In this document: piece by piece, positions 37,851-46,945 of the stretch
How positions within the stretch are numbered: position 1 is the first letter of the stretch
How the letters are laid out: every line of letters begins with the position of its first letter
NCBI RefSeq assembly: GCF_900162665.1
Contig: NZ_LT727809.1
Span: forward strand, 183,539-247,538
DNA from: Oceanobacillus sojae
GTDB lineage: Bacteria; Bacillota; Bacilli; Bacillales; Amphibacillaceae
DNA length: 64,000 nt
Reading direction: 5' to 3'
The notes under the pieces: generated by a model
What the model was told of the DNA's origin: nothing
The model's database searches: none
What the model saw: the letters and a program-made list of their open reading frames with translations, nothing else
Made by a program: the position numbers and the translations under genes

Positions 37851-38009
37851 TATAGGAGGGTTATATGCAGGAGAGAACACAGCAGTTTTGAAATGAATCT
37901 TGCACAAAAAAATAGGTGTATGCGAACGGTTTAAAAAAGGTATATTACAGATAAAGCAATGGAATAACTCAGGTTCTAAATAATTAAGTGGATAATTGTG
38001 TCACTATAC

Positions 38010-38054
38010 CAAAAGGAAAGGAAACTCTATTTAGCAGAGTTTCCTTTCCTTTTA
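38010..38054 (-). terminator. Terminator of ctaA
   Basis: GGAAAGGAAACTCT pairs perfectly with AGAGTTTCCTTTCC around seven bases, with CTTTT tails on both strands, just beyond the ctaA stop. Confidence 0.85.
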
Positions 38055-38076
38055 TAATGAAGGCATATGTTAAATG

Positions 38077-38994
38077 CTATTCTCGTTTTTTTCTGCTGCT
38101 TCGGAATGACAGATGTATAAAGTAACTTAACATTCCAAAATAACATGTGATAAACAGGGCATGCATTAATGCGATAAACAGATTAAGCTGTGTAAAGACA
38201 ACAAGTGCACCAAATGTAACCTGAAGCGCAATCAATACTGGTGTAATAATCCAGCCCCAGCGCATAACATTATTATCACCATATCTCTTTATCATGCGAA
38301 CGGCTAAAAAGATCGTCCACAAAAATAAAATCCCGGCTGCAATACGGTGACCCATTTGTACCCATTGATTAAATGTATAGCTTCCAATAGAAAAGGGCAC
38401 GGAATTGAAGCAAAAAGGCCAGTCTGAACACACCAGATTTGATTCTGTATGTCGTACCAGTGCACCGCTATAAACCACACACATGGTATAAATAGAAATT
38501 GCATAGATTTCAATCCGGTGGGGTTTTTTAATATGGATATCTTCTGTATGTAACTTTTTATCAATTTCAAAGAATAATAACATAAGTAAAAAAACAGAAG
38601 AAAAACAAATTAAAGATATCCCGAAGTGTGTAGCTAATACAAAGTCAGATTGTCCCCACACAACTGCGGCTGCACCAACAAGCGCCTGTACAATAATAAA
38701 GAATAAAGCAGATAAACTCAGGAAAATAACTTCTTTATGATTTCTGTATGCTTTCCAGGATAGTATTGCAAGTAAAAGTACTAATATACCAACTGCGCCG
38801 CTGACCATTCGGTGACTTAACTCAATTATCATTTCAAAATGCAGGTTGGCAGGGAGAAATTCCCCTTCACAAAGCGGCCAGCTGTCTCCGCATCCATCTG
38901 CTGAACCTGTTTTTGTAACAAGTGCTCCTCCGAGAAGAAGAGGCAGCATTCCTATGGTCGTTATCACAGATAGTATTTTTAGTTTTTTCAACAT
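38077..38994 (-). CDS. ctaA: Heme A synthase
   Basis: CtaA oxidises the methyl group of heme O to give heme A for the aa3/caa3 oxidases. The 305-residue protein has eight membrane helices in two four-helix halves. Heme-ligand histidines are in IIELSHRM near 58, ATHFGIS near 121, QMGHRI near 211 and ALMHALF near 274. Two Cys pairs on external loops (GCGDSWPLC near 35 and a later pair flanking SDWPF) may form disulfides. It is transcribed away from ctaB, as in B. subtilis, where ResDE controls it. I could not assign a ResD site with confidence. Confidence 0.96.
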   Translation of the reverse strand: MLKKLKILSVITTIGMLPLLLGGALVTKTGSADGCGDSWPLCEGEFLPANLHFEMIIELSHRMVSGAVGILVLLLAILSWKAYRNHKEVIFLSLSALFFIIVQALVGAAAVVWGQSDFVLATHFGISLICFSSVFLLMLLFFEIDKKLHTEDIHIKKPHRIEIYAISIYTMCVVYSGALVRHTESNLVCSDWPFCFNSVPFSIGSYTFNQWVQMGHRIAAGILFLWTIFLAVRMIKRYGDNNVMRWGWIITPVLIALQVTFGALVVFTQLNLFIALMHALFITCYFGMLSYFIHLSFRSSRKKRE

Positions 38995-39495
38995 ATCTAT
39001 GTAACCTCACTTCTATGTAAAAATATCCAATATCTCCAGTTTACCAAAAATACTGCGGGAAACGCTTTCCAATTTTGAACAAAATCTAACAAACTTTGAA
39101 TTTATCCATATTATGAAGCCAGTTTCCGGCTTGCAAAAAAGGATAATGAATGGACCCTTGTTAATACTATCATGTTTTCTGAAAGTTTTCATCAGCAAAT
39201 AAAAAAAGCTTGCATAATTCACTTATGTTTGCTAGAAATATAGTATGGATGAGTACGCAGAAAAGCAGTGAACGTTTTATAAAAGATAGAAAATATACAT
39301 AATTTATTGTCCTTATCTACTCTCCGGTCTTCTTATTCAGCTGGATGTTCAAATTGTTGTAATATATTATATAAAAGTTCATTAGATTGTCAAAGAAATC
39401 CATGCTATAATTAGATGGGAAACGGAGTACATAGAATGAAGTGCGTGTATTCTGTTTATTATTATGTCTTCCTACTGGTGCGAAGGGGGGAAATT
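38995..39495. other. Divergent control region between ctaA and ctaB
   Basis: A 501-bp AT-rich spacer between divergent genes. It should hold promoters and any ResD sites. An extended -10 box TG-C-TATAAT at 39403-39411 faces ctaB. A 69-codon frame at 39013-39222 is judged accidental. No repeat was seen. Confidence 0.45.
39403..39411 (+). promoter_or_regulatory. Candidate extended -10 promoter of ctaB
   Basis: TGCTATAAT lies 85 nt before the ctaB ATG. The nearest TTGTCA is only 13 bp upstream, so an extended -10 promoter is more likely than a full -35/-10 pair. Confidence 0.45.
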
Positions 39496-40446
39496 ATGGA
39501 TAAAGTAGATATGACTTATTCGGAATTAATTGGTAACACGACTATTTCAAACAAACAAAAAGTAACTGTTTTTCTGTCAGAAGTGAAGGCGCTTATAAAA
39601 ATCGGAATTGTGAATTCAAATTTAATTACAGCAATAACTGGTTTTTTAGTGGCTATCGCTTTAACAAACTCCTCCTTTAGTAATCATTGGGGATCCTTTC
39701 TTCTGATGATAATCGGAAGTGCTTTCGTGATTGCTGGCGGATGCATTATTAATAACTGGTATGACGTAGATATTGATCCCAAAATGTCCAGAACGAAGAA
39801 AAGACCTACCGTAACCGGATTCTTTTCACTGCGGACAGTACTTACAACAGGAATTATTGTAAGTATTCTTGGCTTTGTGATATTAATGTTCACTACCTGG
39901 TATGCAGCACTATTTGCTTTTATCGGCTGGATTGGCTACGTTGTTTTATATACCATGTGGTCAAAGAGAAGATATACTTTAAACACAGCTGTTGGAAGCT
40001 TATCCGGTGCAATGCCTCCCTTGATTGGATGGGCAGCAGTTGATCCTTCTTTTCATGTGGTTCCATTTGTTATGTTTCTTATTATGTTTATCTGGCAAAC
40101 ACCACATTTTCTTGCATTAGCAATGAAAAAGAAAGAAGAATATAAGGCAGCCGGGGTTCCAATGTTGCCGGTAGTTAGAGGCATGGGAATAACCAAAAGA
40201 CAGATTGCTGTATATATTGCCTGTCTTTTACCATTGCCGTTTTTCTTAATGCCTGCATTGGGATTGACATTCACAATTGTGGCAACAATATTAAATATTG
40301 CCTGGCTGGTGATAGGTTTTATGGGGTTATTTACGAAAACGGAAAAAGATATGAAATGGGCTAATTTAGTATTTATATTTTCTTTGAATTATTTAACCAT
40401 TTTATTTCCGTTAATGATTATTGTCACACTGCCGATATTTAATTAA
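39496..40446 (+). CDS. ctaB: Heme O synthase (protoheme IX farnesyltransferase)
   Basis: CtaB attaches a farnesyl group to heme B to make heme O, the substrate of CtaA. It is a UbiA-family prenyltransferase of 316 residues with about nine membrane helices. The diphosphate-binding aspartates lie in NNWYDVDIDPKMSRTKKRP near residue 93. The ATG at 39496 has GGGGGG just upstream, so I prefer it to the 27-codon longer frame starting at 39415. It leads the ctaBCDEF series. Confidence 0.95.
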   Translation: MDKVDMTYSELIGNTTISNKQKVTVFLSEVKALIKIGIVNSNLITAITGFLVAIALTNSSFSNHWGSFLLMIIGSAFVIAGGCIINNWYDVDIDPKMSRTKKRPTVTGFFSLRTVLTTGIIVSILGFVILMFTTWYAALFAFIGWIGYVVLYTMWSKRRYTLNTAVGSLSGAMPPLIGWAAVDPSFHVVPFVMFLIMFIWQTPHFLALAMKKKEEYKAAGVPMLPVVRGMGITKRQIAVYIACLLPLPFFLMPALGLTFTIVATILNIAWLVIGFMGLFTKTEKDMKWANLVFIFSLNYLTILFPLMIIVTLPIFN

Positions 40447-40513
40447 TGATTTGTTATTCCTTAAAATTTAAATATAAAAAGGAAAGAACAAGGAGAAAGA
40501 GAGGTATTCTTAC

Positions 40514-41596
40514 ATGAGAGGTTGGATGGGAAAAACCAAAGTATTTTTCGTATTCCTGTTACTTGCATCATTTCTTGCCGGTTGTGGAATCGAAAATCTG
40601 ACTGCACTTGAACCTAAAGGGTATGGGGCAGAAAAATCCATGGATCTTATTATACTGACCACGTTAATTATGACAGGTGTGTTTATTGTGGTTATGGTGA
40701 TCTATGTGATTACACTTGTCCGCTTTCGCAGGAAAAAAGGACAGGAAGATTATGTTCCAAAGCAAGTGGAAGGAAATCATAAGCTGGAGGTAATATGGAC
40801 AGTTATACCGATTATTTTGGTATTAGTGATTGCTGTACCTACTGTTCTGGCAACATTTGATTTGTCAGATGATTCGAAGGCAGATGAACTCATCAATGTT
40901 AACGTAAAAGGAAATCAATACTGGTGGCATTTTGAGTATGCCGGAGAAGAAATCCAAACAAGTCAAGACCTGTATATTCCTACTGGTGAGCGAGTTTATT
41001 TACATATGCTCTCCTCTGATGTTATTCATTCATTCTGGGTCCCTTCAATATCAGGAAAAATGGATGTTAATGCAGAGAACGTAAACACTATGTATATTGA
41101 AGCTTATGATGAGGGTGTATACTGGGGCAAGTGTGCTGAGTTATGCGGACCTTCACACTCATTGATGGACTTTAAAGTCATCGCTGTTTCACCAGATGAG
41201 TATGATGAGTGGGTTAATGACATGCAAAATGTTGATACGGATGCAGAGCCTGAAAACGCTGTAGCTCAAGAAGGGCAGGAGCTGTTTGAAGCGAATAACT
41301 GTATGAACTGTCATGCGACAGATTCGGCTGCTTCCGGTATTGAAGCTGGCCCACAGAACAATGGACCTTTTGGACCGAACCTGACCAACTTTGGAGATCG
41401 TTCCCGGGTTGCGGGTATTTTAGAACATAACAAAGAAAACCTGGTTGATTGGATTATGGATCCTGAATCTATTAAGCCGGGAAACAAAATGACAGGGCAG
41501 TATCCGGAGCTTAGTCAGGATGAAGCTGAAAGTATTGCAGAATATTTATTGCAGCTGAAGCCTTCAGAAATTACACCTGAGAGCGCAGGAGATTAA
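40514..41596 (+). CDS. ctaC: caa3 cytochrome c oxidase subunit II with fused cytochrome c
   Basis: Subunit II receives electrons at the binuclear CuA site. This 360-residue lipoprotein has a signal ending in FLAGC, two membrane helices (near 45-70 and 90-110), a cupredoxin domain whose CuA ligands include Cys207, Glu209, Cys211, His215 and Met218, and a C-terminal cytochrome c domain with the heme motif Cys263-MN-Cys266-His267. The fused heme domain defines a caa3-type oxidase. CuA insertion would depend on the Sco protein encoded at 2.5-3.1 kb. Confidence 0.97.
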   Translation: MRGWMGKTKVFFVFLLLASFLAGCGIENLTALEPKGYGAEKSMDLIILTTLIMTGVFIVVMVIYVITLVRFRRKKGQEDYVPKQVEGNHKLEVIWTVIPIILVLVIAVPTVLATFDLSDDSKADELINVNVKGNQYWWHFEYAGEEIQTSQDLYIPTGERVYLHMLSSDVIHSFWVPSISGKMDVNAENVNTMYIEAYDEGVYWGKCAELCGPSHSLMDFKVIAVSPDEYDEWVNDMQNVDTDAEPENAVAQEGQELFEANNCMNCHATDSAASGIEAGPQNNGPFGPNLTNFGDRSRVAGILEHNKENLVDWIMDPESIKPGNKMTGQYPELSQDEAESIAEYLLQLKPSEITPESAGD

Positions 41597-41632
41597 AACA
41601 TGAGAGACAGTTACAAAAGGGAGGTTTAAAAT

Positions 41633-43486
41633 TTGGGTATGACTAGTGCTCAAAAAAGGGGTTTCGGGGCTACCTTATGGGATTGGTTGACTACTGTTGA
41701 TCATAAAAAGATAGGTATCCTTTATCTTGCAGGGGGAGGATTCTTTTTCCTTCTGGGTGGTCTTGAAGCTGTAATTATTCGTATTCAATTAATGTCACCA
41801 GAGAATAATTTTATTAGTGCAGGGCTTTATAACGAAATGATTACCATGCATGGCACAACCATGATTTTTCTTGCAGCTATGCCAATATTATTAGGATTGA
41901 TGAACTTTATTATGCCGCTGCAAATCGGAGCACGTGATGTTGCGTTTCCGTTTCTAAACTCTTTAGGATTCTGGTTATTCTTATTTGGAGGAGTTTTATT
42001 AAACCTTAGCTGGTTTACTGGTGCACCTGATGCCGGCTGGACGAACTACGCTCCTTTATCAATACAATCACCAGGTCACGGTATTGACTTTTATATTATG
42101 GGACTGCAATTATCAGGGGCAGGAACATTAATGGGTGGAATTAACTTTATTGTTACAATTGTACTTATGCGTGCACCGGGTATGACTTATATGAGAATGC
42201 CCCTGTTTACATGGACCACATTTGTAGCAAGTATCTTAATACTATTTGCTTTCCCGGCATTGACGGTTGGATTATTCTTAATGATGTTTGATCGCATGTT
42301 TGGTTCTGCATTTTTTGACGCTGCATTAGGCGGAAATGCTGTAATTTGGCAGCATCTATTCTGGATATTTGGACATCCGGAAGTATATATTTTAATTTTA
42401 CCGGTATTTGGAGTATTTAGTGAGGTTTTCCCGACATTTGCTAAGAAGCGCTTGTTCGGATACACAGCAATGGTATTTGCGACTTTCTTAATTGCATTTT
42501 TAGGATTTATGGTGTGGGCTCACCACATGTTTACTGTTGGTCTAGGACCAGTTGCGAACTCTATTTTCGCTGTTGCAACAATGGCAATTGCTGTACCTAC
42601 TGGTATTAAAATATTTAACTGGCTGTTCACCCTTTGGGGAGGCAGTATCAAGATTAATACAGCAATGTTATGGTCATTAGCTTTTATTCCGTCATTTACC
42701 ATTGGGGGAATGACTGGTGTTATGCTTGCATCAGCTGTTGCTGACTACCAATATCATGACTCTTACTTTGTTATTGGACACTTTCACTATGTTATTGTTG
42801 GTGGAACAGTTTTTGGTATATTAGCTGGACTGCATTATTGGTGGCCAAAAATGTTTGGAAAGTATTTGCATGAAGGACTGGGACAGATATCTTTTTGGAC
42901 ATTCTTTGTTGGATTCCATTTAACATTCTTTATTCAGCATTTCTTAGGTTTAATGGGTATGCCACGTCGTTACTGGGTATTCCTGGAAAACCAAGGTCTG
43001 GATACCGGGAACTTAATTAGTTCCATTGGTGCTTTCTTTATGTCATTTGGTGTTATTGTATTTTTGATTAATATTATTTACACCACTATCAAAGGTAAAA
43101 AAGCTCCTCGCGATGCTTGGGGAAGCGGACGTACGCTGGAATGGACAATTTCATCACCGCCTGTCCATTATAACTTTAAACAGTTGCCGTTAGTTCGCGG
43201 GTTAGATCCATTATGGATTGAAAAAACAGAAGGAAATGAAAAAATGACACCTGCAGAACCGGTAGATGAAATTCATATGCCAAATGGGTCAATTCTTCCT
43301 TTAATTATGACGATCGGGTTTACTATTGCTTCCTATGGATTTATTTATCAGACAGGCAATAAATACTGGTTAATCGCTGTGTATTCTGGAATTGCGATTG
43401 CATTAATCTGTATGCTGACCCGTTCATTAAAAGATGACCACGGACATCATATATCTAAAGAAGAACTAGAAAGGGTGGGTGATTAA
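41633..43486 (+). CDS. ctaD: Cytochrome c oxidase subunit I
   Basis: The catalytic subunit with heme a and the heme a3-CuB centre, where oxygen is reduced and protons are pumped. The 617-residue protein has at least 12 membrane helices. Key blocks are MHGTTMIF near 74 (heme a ligand), GHPEVYIL near 246 (CuB His and the cross-linked Tyr), WAHHMF near 297 and GHFHYVIVGG near 382 (ligands of both hemes). The TTG at 41633 is 8 nt from AAGGGAGG; the ATG two codons later is 14 nt away and less likely. Confidence 0.97.
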   Translation: MGMTSAQKRGFGATLWDWLTTVDHKKIGILYLAGGGFFFLLGGLEAVIIRIQLMSPENNFISAGLYNEMITMHGTTMIFLAAMPILLGLMNFIMPLQIGARDVAFPFLNSLGFWLFLFGGVLLNLSWFTGAPDAGWTNYAPLSIQSPGHGIDFYIMGLQLSGAGTLMGGINFIVTIVLMRAPGMTYMRMPLFTWTTFVASILILFAFPALTVGLFLMMFDRMFGSAFFDAALGGNAVIWQHLFWIFGHPEVYILILPVFGVFSEVFPTFAKKRLFGYTAMVFATFLIAFLGFMVWAHHMFTVGLGPVANSIFAVATMAIAVPTGIKIFNWLFTLWGGSIKINTAMLWSLAFIPSFTIGGMTGVMLASAVADYQYHDSYFVIGHFHYVIVGGTVFGILAGLHYWWPKMFGKYLHEGLGQISFWTFFVGFHLTFFIQHFLGLMGMPRRYWVFLENQGLDTGNLISSIGAFFMSFGVIVFLINIIYTTIKGKKAPRDAWGSGRTLEWTISSPPVHYNFKQLPLVRGLDPLWIEKTEGNEKMTPAEPVDEIHMPNGSILPLIMTIGFTIASYGFIYQTGNKYWLIAVYSGIAIALICMLTRSLKDDHGHHISKEELERVGD

Positions 43487-43487
43487 T

Positions 43488-44111
43488 ATGAGTCATGATC
43501 ATTCCATTGATCCAAAGAGTATGCCCAAAGACCCTTCCAAAGCGACAACTGAAGGAAAACATAAATTTATGGGTTTGTGGATATTCCTTGGTGGCGAAAC
43601 AGTTCTTTTTGCCTGCCTGTTTGGAACATACCTTGCTTTAAGGAATTCAAATGCTGGCGGGCCAACAACTCAGGAATTATATGGACTTGGTCTGGTATTC
43701 TTAATGACTGTTTTACTTTTAACAAGCTCTTTAACAAGTGTGTATGCAATTTATCACATGAAGAATAATGACTTTAAAAAGATGCAGCTGTGGATGGGAA
43801 TTACAGCATTATTAGGTATCGGTTTCCTTGCTTGTGAGATTTATGAATTTGCTCATTATATTCATGGTTATGGATTTACATTCCGTTCTTCAGCATTTGG
43901 GTCCTCCTTCTATGCTTTAGTTGGCTTCCATGGAGGACACGTTGCATTCGGATTATCATGGATTATCACGTTAATGGTACGTAATGCAAAGCGGGGATTA
44001 GATTTGTATAATGCGCCTAAATTTAATACATTTGCTCTATATTGGCATTTTATCGATGTAGTGTGGGTATTCATCTTTACAGTTGTTTATCTGATGGGGA
44101 TGGTGAGTTAA
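43488..44111 (+). CDS. ctaE: Cytochrome c oxidase subunit III
   Basis: Subunit III of the caa3 oxidase, 207 residues with about five membrane helices, as in B. subtilis. A His-rich N-terminus (MSHDHSIDP) is followed by KFMGLWIFLGGETVLFACLF near 27, FGSSFYALVGFHGGHV near 137 and a closing FALYWHFIDVVWVFIF. It stabilises subunit I in the membrane. The ATG lies one base after the ctaD stop. An in-frame GTG inside ctaD is not needed. Confidence 0.95.
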   Translation: MSHDHSIDPKSMPKDPSKATTEGKHKFMGLWIFLGGETVLFACLFGTYLALRNSNAGGPTTQELYGLGLVFLMTVLLLTSSLTSVYAIYHMKNNDFKKMQLWMGITALLGIGFLACEIYEFAHYIHGYGFTFRSSAFGSSFYALVGFHGGHVAFGLSWIITLMVRNAKRGLDLYNAPKFNTFALYWHFIDVVWVFIFTVVYLMGMVS

Positions 44112-44114
44112 TTT

Positions 44115-44435
44115 ATGACAGACGAAATGAGTACAAGAAAAATTAATTCGTTCCAAAAACAAAAGAATAAACAAGAGATGCAAAGAATGGTAGTCAGCTT
44201 TGCTTTAATGATCATCTTTACATTAATTGCATTTGCCCTTGTTATGCTGGAGGTACCATCTACTTATGTTATTCCAATAATATTACTCCTTGCTTTTGTT
44301 CAGGTAGGTTTTCAGTTTTTTTACTTTATGCACTTAAAGGACAAAGGACATGAAGTACCTTCCCAGATTATCTATGGAGGAGTATTTATTACTGTAATGG
44401 TAGCATTAACATTTACGGTCATTACCTGGTGGTAA
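44115..44435 (+). CDS. ctaF: Cytochrome c oxidase subunit IV
   Basis: The small fourth subunit, 106 residues with three membrane helices (about 27-47, 51-72 and 84-104) and a charged N-terminus. The block FQFFYFMHLKDKG near 68 is typical of the bacterial subunit IV family. It begins 3 nt after ctaE. A terminator ends the ctaBCDEF unit here, and ctaG has its own start downstream. Confidence 0.92.
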   Translation: MTDEMSTRKINSFQKQKNKQEMQRMVVSFALMIIFTLIAFALVMLEVPSTYVIPIILLLAFVQVGFQFFYFMHLKDKGHEVPSQIIYGGVFITVMVALTFTVITWW

Positions 44436-44470
44436 GTAAGAGAGAGACTCTCATTCAACTCTTTTTAATT

Positions 44471-44512
44471 AAAAAACGCTATGATGATTAATTAATCATC
44501 ATAGCGTTTTTA
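44471..44512 (+). terminator. Terminator of the ctaBCDEF operon
   Basis: AAAACGCTATGATGATTA pairs with the inverted half ATCATCATAGCGTTTT, giving at least a 16-bp stem with a T tail. Confidence 0.92.
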
Positions 44513-44545
44513 AATATAATATTTTATTGAATGATCTTTTCATCA

Positions 44546-44562
44546 AGTGCGAAAGTTGAGTT
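44546..44562. repeat. Solo end of the 16.2-kb MITE-like family
   Basis: AGTGCGAAAGTTGAGTT is identical to the right terminal repeat at 16407-16423. No inverted partner was found nearby, so it looks like a remnant or a half element between the cta terminator and ctaG. Confidence 0.45.
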
Positions 44563-44673
44563 GTGACAGAGAAATATATAGATATGTTTTAAAATCGTCA
44601 CAATCCTACTAGAGAATTCCTATTTGTTTTAAGGTATAATAGACAGAGCAGACTAAAGTGGAGATGATTATGT

Positions 44674-45582
44674 ATGTGGTTGGATATACAAATATTTGGG
44701 TTTCGGGCCTTGTGGAGCCCCTACTTTATGATATTTATAGTTCTGGTTGCTTTAGCTTATTTTTTAATTACAGGTCCATATCGTTATAAATTTGACGGTC
44801 ATGATAGAGTATCTGTGAAGCAGCAACTTTCTTTTTACGCTGCACTGCTTTGTTTATACATTGTTAAAGGTGCACCAATTGATTTACTTTCACATATAAC
44901 ACTGACTGCCCATATGATTCAGATGGCAATTTTTTTGCTTGTTGTTCCAATATTAATAATCGCAGGAATACCGGCCTGGTTATGGAGAACAGTAATTGAT
45001 CGGCCTGTTATAAAACCTGTTGTGGAAATAGGAACAAAACCTTTGATTTCGTTATTAGTATTTAACGGCTTATTTTCTGTGTATCATGTACCTGTTTTCT
45101 TTGAGTTTGCAAAGTCTTCGCCAGTGATTCATTTTTTTGTACATGGAATATTATTTATTGCAGCTTTTTTCATGATATTTCCTTTACTGTCACCATTGAA
45201 GGAATTTGATCGCATGCAGCCTTTATTGAAAATAGCCTATATTTTTGCAAACAGTGTGTTAATAACACCGGCATGTGCGTTGATTATTTTTGCGCCGGAA
45301 CCGCTTTACGCCACGTATACGCAGGGAGGCGCATGGATGCAGGCGATGAGTTTGTGTGTACCGGGAAATGTATTACAGGGGCTTGCTCCTGGGTTAACTG
45401 GACCAGAAATGTTTACACCGATTAGTACGTTAGAGGATCAGCAGCTGGGCGGTATTATAATGAAGATTATGCAGGAATTTACTTATGGGGCTATTTTAGC
45501 AGTTGTTATCTTTTCATGGTTCAGAAAGGAAAGTAGTAATAAAATAGATCCGCTGCCGCCAACTACAGCAGAATCGCATTAA
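44674..45582 (+). CDS. ctaG: Cytochrome c oxidase assembly factor CtaG
   Basis: A 302-residue membrane protein of the caa3_CtaG family with about seven hydrophobic helices. Conserved elements include TAHMIQMAIFLLVVPILI near 87, YHVPVFFEFA near 132 and WMQAMSLCVPG near 225. In B. subtilis CtaG is needed for formation of active caa3 oxidase, likely in copper handling. It is the last member of the cta series and is followed by a DUF420 gene that probably shares its transcript (22-nt gap). Confidence 0.92.
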   Translation: MWLDIQIFGFRALWSPYFMIFIVLVALAYFLITGPYRYKFDGHDRVSVKQQLSFYAALLCLYIVKGAPIDLLSHITLTAHMIQMAIFLLVVPILIIAGIPAWLWRTVIDRPVIKPVVEIGTKPLISLLVFNGLFSVYHVPVFFEFAKSSPVIHFFVHGILFIAAFFMIFPLLSPLKEFDRMQPLLKIAYIFANSVLITPACALIIFAPEPLYATYTQGGAWMQAMSLCVPGNVLQGLAPGLTGPEMFTPISTLEDQQLGGIIMKIMQEFTYGAILAVVIFSWFRKESSNKIDPLPPTTAESH

Positions 45583-45604
45583 AGAAATATTGGAGGATAA
45601 AGAA

Positions 45605-46060
45605 ATGCATTTACTACCAACAATTAGTACATTTTTCATTGCTTTAAGTGCAATACTTGTAGCAATCGGCTGGGCGTTAATTATCAAAAATAAAAGGAAG
45701 CAGCATAAGAAAGTAATGATAGCAGCTGCTGTCAGCGCCCTACTTTTCTTTATTATTTATGTGTCACGTACTGTATTTATAGGAAACACAAGCTTTGGAG
45801 GACCTGATGATATAAAAACATATTTTACAATTTTCCTGATCTTCCATATTATTTTAGCGACAGTTGGAGCTGTATTTGGAGTTGTAACACTTGTACTGGC
45901 ATTTAAAAGAAATATTAAGAAGCATCGCAAAATTGGCCCGGTAACAAGCATTATTTGGTTTTTCAGTGCAGTTACGGGAGTTCTTGTTTATATCTTTCTG
46001 TATGTAATGTACGATCCAGGGGAAACGACAAGCATGATTAAAGCAATTTTAGGTTTATAG
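45605..46060 (+). CDS. DUF420 membrane protein (CtaM-like)
   Basis: A 151-residue protein with four membrane helices (about 5-24, 38-57, 75-98 and 115-140). It carries conserved histidines in LLPTIST...KQHKKVM, IFHIILATVG and KKHRKIG. DUF420 proteins next to ctaG act in maturation of heme A-containing oxidases; the Staphylococcus CtaM is the named example. The ATG at 45605 is preceded by GGAGG; the upstream TTG overlaps that site. Its place supports a role in assembling the caa3 oxidase. Confidence 0.82.
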   Translation: MHLLPTISTFFIALSAILVAIGWALIIKNKRKQHKKVMIAAAVSALLFFIIYVSRTVFIGNTSFGGPDDIKTYFTIFLIFHIILATVGAVFGVVTLVLAFKRNIKKHRKIGPVTSIIWFFSAVTGVLVYIFLYVMYDPGETTSMIKAILGL

Positions 46061-46090
46061 GCTATTGCAAGATCAGGTATAGGTTAAAAT

Positions 46091-46138
46091 TAAAAAAGGG
46101 TACAATGCTTCTGTGATAGGAGCATGTACCCTTTTTTA
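46091..46138. terminator. Bidirectional terminator between DUF420 gene and ylbA
   Basis: AAAAAAGGGTACA-TGCT pairs with AGCA-TGTACCCTTTTTT around an 11-nt loop. It lies between convergent genes with T runs on both strands. Confidence 0.9.
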
Positions 46139-46504
46139 TTATTTCTTGTAATACTGAAGTTCTTCACTAAGTTTCGCAAGCAGTGTGTTTGCTCTTTCTA
46201 CAACGCTTTCAGGGAAGTTCTCTTCCTCGCCATACTCTACTCCATGAGGATAATAATGTTTACCGAGCAGTGGAGTCAATAATTTGATAACAGCATTACG
46301 TTTATCAACATCCCCATCGATAGCATATCCCTGTACGCGAATATAGTATGTAATATTTTTTTCGTTGGAGCCAATTTTGTAATCATAAGTAACACGTTCG
46401 TAATCCCATTGTCCTGCACGGATAAATGCCAGATTAGCTGTTACATGATCTAATACCTGCACATCAATAATCGTGTCTTCTATCCCTGTGTTTTCAAATC
46501 TCAT
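46139..46504 (-). CDS. ylbA: YugN-like family protein YlbA
   Basis: A 121-residue soluble protein of the YugN-like family. It begins MRFENTGIEDTIIDVQVL, has a central YDYKIGSNEKNITYYIRV segment and a helical, acidic C-terminus. The function is unknown. There are no cysteines or membrane segments. Its position after ctaG and before ylbC matches B. subtilis ylbA. AGGTGAAAG lies before the ATG on the minus strand. Confidence 0.85.
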   Translation of the reverse strand: MRFENTGIEDTIIDVQVLDHVTANLAFIRAGQWDYERVTYDYKIGSNEKNITYYIRVQGYAIDGDVDKRNAVIKLLTPLLGKHYYPHGVEYGEEENFPESVVERANTLLAKLSEELQYYKK

Positions 46505-46945
46505 TATTCTTTCACCTCATCAAAAATATTCTGCTTAATTTAAGGATAATACGAAACAGTAATAGATGCAATAGAAACCGTTAACGATAGTAAAGAAAGG
46601 GCATACTTATCAAGATAACTGCATGAAAGAAATTGATAAATCGGCTATTTTTCTTTTTTTCTAAAGTATCAGCTTGCGTTTTAATTTTGTGATTCCTAGT
46701 TCATGCTAAAATTAAATAGTTTAGATACATTTATTTGTGTTTTTGCTTTATAATGGCTTATATATGTTGTGATTAAATGCTGGTTAGAAAACATTGAGAT
46801 TTTTTGAATGCGTACATATAAAGAATTATTGATATATTAAGTTACAGGTAATTCGATTTGAAAGTATACAATAGTAAATAATGGGGTATAAAGTAGATAA
46901 GTAGATTATTAATGATATATTTGTCTGCCAGATGGGGGTTAAATC
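46505..46945. other. Spacer between divergent ylbA and ylbC
   Basis: The 441-bp AT-rich spacer shows no ORF, repeat or stable hairpin that I can support. It corresponds to the place of ylbB in B. subtilis, which is missing here. Promoters for both flanking genes are expected. Confidence 0.4.

Noticed and set aside
39013-39222. A 69-codon minus-strand frame upstream of ctaA
   Set aside because: No ribosome binding site or family resemblance; it fills the divergent control region.
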